Below are positions 23,690 to 34,293 of a DNA stretch of 64,000 bases, one piece after another (within the stretch, counting starts at the first letter, position 1; the number at the start of each line of letters is the position of its first letter). The translations under genes and the position numbers were made by a program. The stretch lies in contig NC_058140.1 of the NCBI RefSeq assembly GCF_011075055.1, positions 13,204,668 through 13,268,667 on the forward strand, in the 5' to 3' direction. The DNA comes from Mangifera indica (taxonomy: Eukaryota; Streptophyta; Magnoliopsida; Sapindales; Anacardiaceae). The notes under the pieces were generated by a model, which saw only the letters and a list, made by a program, of their open reading frames with translations, was not told the DNA's origin and did no database searches.

Positions 23690-25086
23690 AGAAACTGTTA
23701 CTTTTCTTGAAGATAATAATAATTTGCTGGCAACGACATCGCTTTTGGGTGCGATTCGATTTTAGTCGACTGTTGTCTGAACCATTCGTGGGTCGGTATG
23801 GTTTTTTCTGTTCGTAATATCCAAACGACAACCCGTAGTATATACAGTAGTATCAACGGCATGTCGTTTTAATGATTATTAATAACATGAAAAGCGTAGA
23901 TACTCTCCGGTTTTTGCCGAGGGAAAAAAAATACCTTCATCAAATTATGACAACGGCGTGTCGTATATTGATCAAATAAAAGAATGACATGTCGTAGAAC
24001 ATAAAATAAGACGAATGAGCACAAATTCTTTTTAAACTCCTTTATACACTTGAATCGATTTTAGCTTGTGTTTATAGAATATTATAAAATAATTGCAAAA
24101 ATCATATTTCAATCCAAGGTTTGAATTATCGGAGTAATCACTATTTCTTGTCAATATTAAGAACAAAATAAATATTTTAATATAAAAATAGAACGATAAT
24201 TATCGATAATCATATTTTAATTAAACCGCATTCACCATGAACAATCAAATGTTGGCATAGATTAACATTGAAATTGCTTCTTGTGTTTGGGAGATATCAG
24301 TAGAAATTGGGTTTTAAGCATCTAAAAATGATTAAATGTTTTTGAAAAACATTTTAAATGTGGTTTGAATATTTCAATTGATTTGTTTACTTTGTAAAAT
24401 TAGCATTAATATTCACAATGATTTTTCACGATATTGGAGGTACAACTTTACAAACACGTTCATGGCTTGAATCAATAAATTGAATTTATGATTCGAATTG
24501 ATTATTCAAATTCGTTATTCAGATTCATAATTTAAATTTACGATTTATTTATCAAACAATATTATTTTATCAGTGAACTAGAAAAACAAACTCAACTTTT
24601 TTTTTAACCAAACTATAACTAAAAGGTGTTCGAATTTAGTTCAATTCATCTCTATCTCTACTTGGATTGGTATTTTCAAATTTAAGGTGCTGAAAAAAAA
24701 ATTGTTTTACAAAAACATTAAGGGTGAACAGTGCCAAGTGAAACCGATACCAGAATTGACCGAGTAGATCAAGGTAAGAATATGTCCAGATTGGTTTCGG
24801 TTCCGATTCTTATTTTTGAAAATTGACTGGTTCCCATTTTTGGTTTTCAACAAGACACCTGAACTTGCTTACCGTTAAGTCAAGTCATATCTTTACAAAG
24901 AATAAACACCAGAAAAAAACAATAATAGATCAATGGGGAAGAACTTGAATAATGAGTAAACAGTTAACAAGAAGTTGCAAACTCCTACTCAAAACAGTTT
25001 TATAACTATGCTATGTACAAATACTAGCATTTTTTTCCTAGTCCAAAACAATGTCACAGCCTGGTTCAGAAAACCAAATTTCATGG
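23690..25086. other. F-box gene upstream region and spacer
   Basis: A GC-richer part (about 23,730-24,010) holds several cgacatgtcgt-like palindromes (acgacatcgc, aacggcatgtcgtttt, caacggcgtgtcgta, gacatgtcgta). It probably overlaps the F-box gene promoter. The rest is AT-rich with no gene. Confidence 0.45.
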
Positions 25087-28000
25087 TTAAGGCCCTTCTC
25101 CTGCATCCGAAGATGTGTCACCGTTGGCATTGAATGTTAATAAAAGCTCTCTAAGTTCCCGATCTGCAGCTAAGCTTTCACCAACATGCTCTGGATCATA
25201 ATCGGTCCTCTGCCTTTGCAATGAAAACAATTGCATCATCAGGTCATCCAGTGAAATAACAGAGTGCATCCAGCCCCTGGCCTTTGGTTCGAACTGGAAA
25301 CCAAGTGCAAAATCACAAATGGTCATTATTGGCATTATCACAGCCTCAAGCAAAATAATCAGAATCTTTATTTGCTTTTCCTCCTATCCACCAATTTTTA
25401 GTCCTATAGAGGTTCTTTCCAACAATGGGGATACAAGTCGAACAAATAGGATCAAGTGTTTCTAAATATCTAAGATCTAAAGCTCTAAAAGATAAGGCTT
25501 CAGCTCAAGTACTAAAGAGCCGCTGAGATCATTTTTGATTCGACCAAATGTCAAAATTTTGAAGTTTGACAAGTTAAACAACAAGACAACAATTTTATTC
25601 AAAAGCTATTAATCCCTATTTGTCTTGATAATTACACTTATGGCATGAAGAGGAAAGAATGAATAAGGATATGCACTAAATTATCCAATCTTACGGATTC
25701 AATGTCAGGAATATGAATGTCATAGAGATTCAACGACTTATAGTGCCTTCAACCATTTTTATTAACCCCTAGAACAATTATAATGAAAATGCTTTTGAAA
25801 TTTAGCACGCAAAAATTAAATTTATAGAAAAAGTGTACCTGTTCAATCTTTACAGGCAAAGTAGCTCTCTCAATAGCCTCCGGGGTCCATATCTTAATGT
25901 CACTTTCAATTCCACTGCTTGCAAGCACTATGGAGTGAGGATGAGGCTCAATACAGTTTACCACGTGCTTGTCTGCTTTCATGACATGGATGAGCTCTCC
26001 ACCCTTTTTCTTCCAAATGAATATTCGACCACAGTCTGACCCACTGACCACATATTCACAATTTGGCCCAAAGAAGTCCACACCTTTTACTGTCACACAA
26101 TTTTTGTGCCCCTTGTAAACTTGGGGAGTAACTATATCACCGACATCCATAGTTGATGAAGGTGAGGGATGACCAGGTGCCATTTCACTAGCATCACTCC
26201 CAGTAGACAATGGAGAAGAAGGCACAGGGTTAGGACCCAATCCCATATCCTGAGTAAACAAATAGATAAATTCATCATTGTATGAAACCAGAAGCTCACT
26301 CTGATTTGAGAAGGCCACGCCAGTTATTCCAACTTGGTCATCGCCAATTAAATTTGGAGGACAAAAGTAATCAGCAGGTTGACCAAAATCTGTAGAACCA
26401 TCCCACTTATATTTGCGAATATCATAAAGTCGAGTATATTCGTCCAGTCCAGCAACTGCAAAGAGATTTGGGTTTCTGGGATCAATTGCAATTGCATTTA
26501 GATTTACTACTGGCATGTTACTTTTTCTATCATCAACTGGACGGCAAGTGAAAAGTTCAGTAGCAACCCTGGTTCTCAAATCAATCTGAAACATCATTGA
26601 CAATTATTATATCAGACAAAATTAAGCAACACTAAAACCCACAGTAGAAATCCAACAATTAGAGGAAAGGTCAGCATTTGCCACTCAAAGCTGATAACAG
26701 GGGATTGTCTGACTACATTTTTCACTTCAAGATGATCAAGTTAGAAATCAAGCAGCTAGTCAAACGAAAATCAAGGAAGGATCCAAATTTTTATTTGTTG
26801 CATGGATTCTGATTCAATACAAAGCCATTAAATGCATCGAGTCAATAACACCATCATTCTTATAACCATGGCAATATGTTCAGTCTAGACTATGCCTGCA
26901 ACAGAACTTGGATTATCGGATGGGAAAAACTATACATTAACCTACAAATTAGTGAGAGGAATCACAACTTACATGTTGCACCAGTCCATCTTCACCACAG
27001 GTATAAAGTATATGAGGGCTTCCAGGCTGAATAGCCAATTTATTTGCCCGTCCTTGATGTTTGGCAAGCAAAGTAGTCTCCACTCCACCGCCTTCCAGAA
27101 TTTGAGCATGACGAATCTAAGAGCAACAAAAATGTTATTTCAAACTATACAGGCACAAATCTATATGATAAAATCTTTAAGGGATGAAGATAACTATTCA
27201 TCTTCAACAGGATGAAAAAGTAGACAAAATAAGACAAAGAAGCAACATAATCAAGAATAACAAAAATCTCTAAGACCAACAGAAACTTGTCTAGTAATTT
27301 GAAAACACAAAACTCTTCGTCTCCTCAAAGTCCGCATAACAATGGTCTAAAGAAGCATGGAAATTGTTAACCTAAAATTTATAACAACACGACCGAATGA
27401 CAGAAACCAGAGTTTCATGTAATCCTATTAAAACTACAATACAGTACTTTCAAAAAAGTAAATACCTGCCCATCAGCAGCACAGGTAACAATGCTGCGAT
27501 CATCTGCAAAAGACATAATTCTCGCCTGGAAAACATTGTTATAGTGACCAGAATCGAATGAAAGTTTGACATGCCCAGTTACCCAATCCCAAAGTATAAC
27601 CCGCCTGTCATCAGAGCCTGACACCAGAATATCACCGTCTGCATTGAAGCTTACTGTGTTCACACAACCTTGATGTTTAACAAGCTTCTTGTAAATATCA
27701 AGTCGACAGACAAGATCCTAAAACATGAAAAAAAGTAATATAATAATACTAGCAAGACATCTGTATACTATTCACATTGAAAACAAATCTAATATAGAAA
27801 TTTTTTCAAAACTATTTGCAACATAACTTCCTCACTAATCCATTCAAGGTATAAAACTTTAAGCCCATAAAAAAACTGTAAAAAAAAAAAAACCTTTTCT
27901 TAGTTATAGTAAGATCATCAAAAACAATTTATTCCGGTTAAACAGCTACAGTGCCAAGAATCTCACCACAGTTTGTTTTCCGGGAAGTTAAATCAAATTG

Positions 28001-28239
28001 ATTAATTAAATTCAATCATTTAATTTCAGAATGATAAGATACGAAATCTAAAAACGAGAACATCTACAATTGGATAAAAACAGGAATCAGAGTGTCCAGG
28101 AGAAGCATAAGCAGACCTCAGAGGCACGACGACGGTACACGAAATTCCGGGTGGAGAGAAGGCCGAGTTCGCGTTTCCAAACATCGACCACAGTGGCTGG
28201 TGAGTCTAGGATACTTCTAGGTCTCTTGTTCTTGCTCAT
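25087..28239 (-). CDS. DCAF8-like WD40 protein (CUL4-DDB1 substrate receptor)
   Basis: This is a predicted WD40 beta-propeller substrate receptor of the CUL4-DDB1 ubiquitin ligase (human DCAF8/WDR42A type; Arabidopsis At4g35140). Five exons: 28,117-28,239, 27,466-27,717, 26,973-27,116, 25,839-26,585 and 25,087-25,293. All are in phase, giving 490 aa. The N-terminus SILDSPATVVDVWKRELGLL precedes repeats such as VSFNADGDILVSGSDDRRVI (ending LWDW), AIQPGSPHILYTCGEDGLVQ and IAIDPRNPNLFAVAGLDEYT (ending RLYDIRKY, a DWD-box-like end). Further on are CEYVVSGSDCGRIFIWKKKG and SIVLASSGIESDIKIWTPEA. A Ser/Pro-rich insert (PNPVPSSPLSTGSD) interrupts the propeller, as in DCAF8 relatives. The C-terminus is a helical tail ending SSDAGEGP. 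No defect is seen. Confidence 0.93.
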
Positions 28240-30373
28240 TCTCAAACAAAAACAAAAAAGTAAAAAATAAACTCATTCGACTGAATGGTGATTCTATTTA
28301 AGAAAGTGAGTCGGCAGTGCGTCCATCAGCGAGCTAATTGTTTTATGTCCAGGTGACACTTGAAGGAGACAAAATCTCATGATTGAATTTAAAGCGTCTG
28401 CATTAAAATGGATGTGCTGCCAATTCCTGACACGTGTCATGTTAATGAATTTTGCTCCTTAATCTATGTGACAGACAGTATTAAATTAATAAATAAACAT
28501 AATTCTTGTAATAAATTGTGTCATCGAGACATGTCTCGAGTGTTCGGTCAGAGCCACAGCCTTAACTCAGTCTGAAAATTTTTGGATAAAATTTTTAATT
28601 AAAAAATTAATGTAAATTATATAATTAGTTATGTCATGTCAAATAAAATACAAATACAATATGTGATGATATGGTTATTATGAATATAATATTTGTAAAA
28701 AAATTTTAAATATTAGATATATAATTACTAATGAAGAAGTCAAATAATTAACATAAATTACATAATATTTAAAATGAATTTATATTATCTTCATCTAATT
28801 AACATGTTTTATTTATTAATTAACATAATGTAAAGTCATTAAAGATGAATAATTCATTGATTAAAATGGATAAAATTTACAATAAAATTTAAAATTTTTA
28901 TTTATCTAATATAATATTTGTGAATTGATTATTAGGCTGTTTAGTGTGACCGATTTAATACTAAAAATGATTTAATTTAAATAAAGATTTATTTTTAAAA
29001 AAATTTAAAAAATATTTGTATAACTTTAAGAGTCTTATTAGGTTGATTTTGTGTCAATTTGACATTTTCTTTTAAAAATTTTATTCTAACTTAATTATTT
29101 TGTGTCGTATTGAATTATTGGACGGTGTCATTGACACTCTGATACATAAATAAAAATATATAATATTAATGGGAAATTATAAGCAATTTTGGAAAACCCA
29201 CTTTTCAAATTTTAAACCAATGGCTATTACCAAGTCCCAATAATTTATGTGAAGTTATTGATTGGAATTACATAATTGTTTCATTCAAAATGTAGATTTC
29301 AGTGATAATGATTTATTTATATTTCTCTGATGTTTGTGTTTGGAGTTTGGACAAAGGGTATCATCGTGCCAAAGGTTTTGAATGCAGAATGTCACAGTGC
29401 TTCAAAACATGACAACTCAAAAAGACAAGCACAAGAACAAAACTTAGAATTGCAGTGACAATTTTGGCAACTAATGAAATGGGAATGTTCTTGTAAAGAT
29501 CTAAATACTCCCCTCCACCACAACCCCACCACCACACGCCCCACCCCAACCACCCCCCAATTTCCGAATTGTGAAAAAGGGAATTGTAACAGTGCCGTAA
29601 GCTTAACACAAACCTTAGGTAAACTCAACTCCGAAAAACTCATATTTTTTTATATAGGGTTTAGGTCTCATACGTTACATTCAAAATCTTAATATAACTC
29701 TGTATTTTGTCTTTTATCTTTATTGTGATTCACAGTGTTTCGGAAGATGACAACTTCAAAAAGACAAACATCACGTTCATTTTGCAAAATCCAAGGTTGA
29801 AGCTTGAGCACGTTCATCAGTATGCGAAACTAGATCAAAATAAAAAATTCAATTTTGAATCAACATTCCCACCTGGTTACTGATGATTCGATTAAACCCA
29901 GTTGCTATACATTCAAGGTTGCATTACCATTGTAGCTGAAAACCTGGTTGAATGAGGCTTAAACACCAAAGCTAAATCCAGAGAACCAGCAAGGGGAGAG
30001 TCTGGTAGTAAAAACCAACTATTCATGGTTTTAGTATTTTCTGAATCGAAATTTATACTCTTGCTTCAAGCTAGAAGGGGGATGGGTTACCTCCAGTACC
30101 TGAAAAAGGTTATTTGTTGCTTACACTTCTGCGGATCTTGTTGAATATTGCTGCAGAAATCTCTACAATTGTAATGAACTTGTAACTGAAATTTATTTCC
30201 CCTTGACTAGTTCTTCGCCTATTCAAGTGTTGCAGGAAGTAAATGCTGCTTCAAAGCGCGATGAAACTGAGCCGAACACTAGAGATGATCTTGCCCATAA
30301 TTACTTAAAAAATGGAAGAATATTATTTTCAGAGCAGCAAACAATCGGTGCATTAGCCGAATCACTCCAAGTG
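28240..30373. other. Spacer with a G-rich patch
   Basis: This is AT-rich DNA between two minus-strand genes; no coding segment is supportable. At 29,511-29,563 the minus strand is strongly G-rich, unlike its surroundings. The last few hundred bases are the 3' flank of MEF9. Confidence 0.45.
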
Positions 30374-32383
30374 TTACAAGAAATGAGAGGAATCTACCCA
30401 ACTAGACCCTGCTGGCTTCTTAATATTATTATTTGCCATTACCATTCTCAATTTTGTTGCATCATCCCAACGTCCAACATCTGCATACATACTATACAGA
30501 AGCACATATGGGGCTGAACTTTCTGGTTCAAGTTCCATCCATGCCTCAGCTGCAACTCGGGCCAACTCTACATTGTTATGCACCCGACATGCACCCAGCA
30601 AAGCACCCCACACAGTTTTATCTGGCTCAAATGGCATGTTTTTTATCAAATCCATGGCCTCCTCCAGATGCCCATGCCTACCCACTATGTCCACAAGGGA
30701 CGCAAAGTGCTCAATTCTTGGTTCAATACCATATTCACTGATCATTGATTTAAAATGCCTGCGGCCTTCTTCTACTAGTCCTGCATGAGCACAAGCACTC
30801 AATACTGAAATAAATGTTATACATGTAGGCCAAACTTTGGAACTTTTCATCAAGCCGAAAAGTTCTAAAGCCTCCGTTGCAAAACCATGGGATGCATATC
30901 CTCCTATCATTGCATTCCACGAGATTACACTTTTCTGCTGCTTCATCTCATCAAAAACACCGCGTGCCTCAGTTATTGCTCCACATCTTGAATACATGGT
31001 AATGAGGGCATTGTTTATTGGCACATCTGGAATAACTGTTTTAGTGACTAGCTGGTGAATCTGCATTCCCAGGGGCAGGTCCACAATTTGAGTAGACACG
31101 CTGAGAACTGAAGATAAAGTATGCCGATCAGGTTTTTCTCCTTCAACTTGCATCTGGCTGAAAAGGATAATTGCTCCTTTATAGTCCTCGTTTCTGTCAC
31201 ATCCCGCTATCATTGAATTCCATGAGACCAGACTTTTTTGTGGCATCCTCTCAAATAAATCACGGGCAAGCTCTAAATTACCCATCTGAGCATACCCTGA
31301 TATCATTGTATTCCATGAATGAGTGTCAGGATTCGGCATTTCACCGAAGAGATTTGAGGCCTCTTCCATATTTGACACATGAACATACCCACTAAGCATA
31401 GTATTCCATGAAAAATTGTCTCTTTCCACCATCTGATCAAAGATCTCCCTTGCAGAAATAACATCTCCCGCCTTCACATAACACATAATCATTGAATTCC
31501 ACGACACAATATTCCTCCTAAACCTATCCTTTCCTTCTTCTCTGTGCTCACTACAAACTGGTATTTGATCAAAAAGCTCTCGAGCTTCAACAACCCTTCC
31601 TCTCCGACCATACCCGGCAATCAAAGTATTATAAGCATGCACTAAATCCTCTCTATCATCATACTTATTCCCAAATCGAACTAAAACTTTTCCTGCTTCA
31701 TTTAATTCACCATTCTGAATAAGACCGGCCACAAGTGCACTTAAAGAAGCACAGTCCCGTTCTGGCATTTTCTCAAAAAACTCAATAGCGCGAGCCACAT
31801 CACCATTCTGCAAAAACCCCGAAATCATAGCATTCCACGCCACAACATTCCTCTCAGGCATTTCATTAAAAACCCTCAACGCTGCTTCCATCATACCATT
31901 CTTCGCATACCCACTAATCATTGTATTATATGAAACATAGTCTCTTTCAGGCATTTTATCAAACAAGAATCTGGCCTCCTCCAAAAACCCACTTCCACGA
32001 CACGAAATATGCCCCGAAATCATTATATTCCACGAAACAACGTCTCTTTGAGGCATTGCATCGAACAGTTGTCTTGCTTTAGCCATTTCTCTGAATTTTA
32101 CGTATCCATTGATCATCATATTCCACGTTACAGCGTTTCTTTGTACTGTTTTATCAAACACGGCTCTTGCTTCGCTCAGACGGTTCATTCTTATCAAATG
32201 GGAGATCTTGTTGTTCGGAGAGTAAAAGTCCAGCTTCGGCTTCGTATTCGTCTTGAAGGCAAAGTTGCGAGACCGTGAAGCTGCGTTCTGGGTAATCCAT
32301 GATCCCAGTAAATGACGACACAGATAGCTCCGAGCTAAAGCTCTTCTTCTGCTGGTCAAAACAGTCGGGTTTAACCTCTGCAT
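30374..32383 (-). CDS. MEF9: PLS-class PPR RNA editing factor, MEF9-like
   Basis: This is a mitochondrial C-to-U RNA editing site-recognition factor. The 669-aa intronless frame has a basic, Arg/Ser-rich N-terminus (RRRALARSYL) consistent with a mitochondrial presequence. About 14 PPR motifs follow, many of the short S type (VTWNMMINGYVKFREMAKAR, VSWNIMISGHISC, VAWNAMISGFLQNGDVARAI, HSWNTMISGYAQMGNLELAR). The E-domain region runs from FEPDKTVWGALLGACRVHNN, and the C-terminus is GSSWVDSSHFL with no DYW domain. An atypical spacer with many charged residues (CSEHREEGKDRF) interrupts the array. Length, order and E-type ending match At1g62260 (MEF9). The start codon lies at the edge of a duplicated PPR-SMR fragment. 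A divergent neighbour starts 277 bp upstream. Confidence 0.93.
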   Translation of the reverse strand: MQRLNPTVLTSRRRALARSYLCRHLLGSWITQNAASRSRNFAFKTNTKPKLDFYSPNNKISHLIRMNRLSEARAVFDKTVQRNAVTWNMMINGYVKFREMAKARQLFDAMPQRDVVSWNIMISGHISCRGSGFLEEARFLFDKMPERDYVSYNTMISGYAKNGMMEAALRVFNEMPERNVVAWNAMISGFLQNGDVARAIEFFEKMPERDCASLSALVAGLIQNGELNEAGKVLVRFGNKYDDREDLVHAYNTLIAGYGRRGRVVEARELFDQIPVCSEHREEGKDRFRRNIVSWNSMIMCYVKAGDVISAREIFDQMVERDNFSWNTMLSGYVHVSNMEEASNLFGEMPNPDTHSWNTMISGYAQMGNLELARDLFERMPQKSLVSWNSMIAGCDRNEDYKGAIILFSQMQVEGEKPDRHTLSSVLSVSTQIVDLPLGMQIHQLVTKTVIPDVPINNALITMYSRCGAITEARGVFDEMKQQKSVISWNAMIGGYASHGFATEALELFGLMKSSKVWPTCITFISVLSACAHAGLVEEGRRHFKSMISEYGIEPRIEHFASLVDIVGRHGHLEEAMDLIKNMPFEPDKTVWGALLGACRVHNNVELARVAAEAWMELEPESSAPYVLLYSMYADVGRWDDATKLRMVMANNNIKKPAGSSWVDSSHFL

Positions 32384-32540
32384 GGTTTCAGTGGAACCCC
32401 AAGCTAGTAGCTGAGCTTATCGGTTGTTGGATAAACGATGACAGCTTGAAGGGACGGAGACGTGCAAATTTGAAACGGATTCCATTTTGAAGTTTAGAGA
32501 GCGGGAGCTGGTTGCTTTATATGGTGATTTGTTTGATGTG
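32381..32540 (+). pseudogene. Partial duplicate of the PPR-SMR gene in the shared promoter
   Basis: The plus strand reads WFQWNPKLVAELIG and, after a frame change, FRERELVALYGDLFD. These correspond to WFKWNPKLVAELMA and FRERELVVFYGNLID at the start of exon 2 of the PPR-SMR gene (33,058-33,220). Nucleotide identity is high at both ends, and the middle is diverged. It is cut short on both sides and stops early, so it is a non-functional fragment. MEF9's start codon overlaps its left end. Confidence 0.85.
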
Positions 32541-32660
32541 GCTGTTTATTAAGTTAAACGAATTAATAATGAACATTTAAAGTTTTTTAATACGAAAAAA
32601 ACTTTATCTGCTTATTTGAAATAAATACATCTGAGACTGTATGTGAAGCAAGATTAAGTG
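32384..32660. promoter_or_regulatory. Putative bidirectional promoter, MEF9 / PPR-SMR gene
   Basis: Only 277 bp separate the divergent start codons of MEF9 (32,383, -) and the PPR-SMR gene (32,661, +), so leaders and promoters must overlap or share sequence. About half of the space is the duplicated PPR-SMR fragment; the rest (32,541-32,640) is AT-rich. No clear TATA box is singled out. Confidence 0.55.
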
Positions 32661-34093
32661 ATGGGTAGTCTCCACCCCCGCATTACGCCGCCGTGGAACC
32701 ACTGCGCCCGGCGGCTTCACAACCCAGAGCTACAACGACCCTTATGCCAGTTCCCAGCCGCAAGTTTAAGCAAGCAAGGCCAGCGGTTCCTCACTTCTCT
32801 GGCGGTCTCACGAGACTCCAAAACGGCCAACCATTTGATAAGCAAATTTGTCGCAACGTCTCCTCGGTTTATAGCTCTCAACGCCCTCTCTCACCTCCTC
32901 TCTCCTCACTCTACCCATCCCCGCCACCTCTCTTCTCTGGCTTTACCTGTAAGTCATAGTTTGCTTTCTGAATTTAAAAGAATGAACTATTTTATTACAC
33001 CATCAAAATTACTTCTTCTTTTTCCCTGTAGTTGTACTTGAGAATAACTGAAGAGCCATGGTTTAAGTGGAATCCGAAGCTAGTCGCTGAGCTCATGGCG
33101 TCGCTAGTTAAACAGGGAAAGCATGAAGAGACTGAGGCTTTAATGTCTGAAACCGTTGCAAAGTTGGAGTTTCGAGAGCGAGAACTGGTTGTTTTTTATG
33201 GGAATTTGATCGATTCTTACTGTAAACATGATTTGAAAGGTGGGTTTGATGAAATTTGTGGTCGTTTGGATGGGCTTTTAAGGGATACTTCCTCTGTTTA
33301 TGTAAAGCGCCATGGTTATAAGTCGATGGTTAGTGGTTTATGTGAAATGGGTAAGCCCCGTGCAGCTGAGAATCGGGTTGGAGAGATGAGAGTAGGAGGA
33401 CTCGAGCCAACCGGGTTTGAGTTTAGGTGTCTTGTTTATGGGTATGGGAGATTAGGGTTGTTTGAGGAAATGGATAGAAGTTTAAAGCAAATGGAGAGTG
33501 AAGGGTTTGAAGTTGATACAGTTTCTTCGAATATGATTCTTTCTTCTTATGGAGCTCACAATGAGCTTTCGAGAATGGTTTTATGGCTAAAGAAGATGAA
33601 GGATTTGAGCATTCCGTTCTCAATAAGAACTTACAATTCTGTGTTGAATGCATGTTCCACAATCATGTCACTTCTGCAAGACTTCAATGAATTCCCAGTT
33701 TCAATAGCAGAGTTGATGGGGGCTTTGAACGGGGATGAGGTGTTGTTGGTTAAAGAGTTGGTTGCATCATCTGTTTTGAATGAGGTGATGGAATGGAATT
33801 CGAGAGAACTAAAGCTGGATTTGCATGGGATGCACTTGGGTTCAGCCTACTTGATAATGTTGCAGTGGATGGAGGAGATGAGATTCAGGTTTACTGATGC
33901 AGATTATGCCATTCCGGCAGAGGTGACTCTGGTTTGTGGATCAGGGAAGCATAGCAGTGTTAGAGGGGTATCCCCAGTGAAAGCTATGGTTAAAAAGATG
34001 GTAATCCGAACAAATTTTCCACTGAGAATTGATAGGAATAATATTGGTTGTTTTGTTGGCAAAGGGCATGTTGTTAAAAACTGGTTATGTTGA
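32661..34093 (+). CDS. PPR-SMR protein (At2g17033-like)
   Basis: This is a predicted organelle RNA-binding protein combining P-type PPR repeats with a C-terminal small MutS-related (SMR) domain. Two exons, 32,661-32,948 and 33,032-34,093 (donor CCT/GTAAGTC, acceptor CCCTGTAG), give 449 aa. The start is the ATG at 32,661. The N-terminal 60 residues are basic and rich in Ser/Ala/Pro, consistent with a transit peptide. SKQGQRFLTSLAVSRDSKTA follows, then the conserved EEPWFKWNPKLVAELMASLV. PPR-like helices include YKSMVSGLCEMGKPRAAE and FRCLVYGYGRLGLFEEMDRS. The SMR domain begins LKLDLHGMHLGSAYLIM, with the LDLHG motif, and contains TLVCGSGKHS. Expected start and end are both present. Target RNA is unknown. 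Confidence 0.92.
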
Positions 34094-34293
34094 TCAAGAA
34101 ATAATATTGCTGTTAAGAATTTTGTCTCAGAAAAGCATTCATTTATATATTGGAAAAATCCTTACGGGGTAGGTAAAGAACTCGTTTTCTCTACATGTCT
34201 AGGCTTCAAGCTATATCAAAAATTTGTACAACAGAAACAAGAAGGATGAACAATGACACAGAATAACTTACCCAAAAAATCTGTCATTAGCTC

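Noticed and set aside
30203..30788. Plus-strand frames opposite MEF9.
   Set aside because: They are antisense shadows of a well-supported PPR gene.
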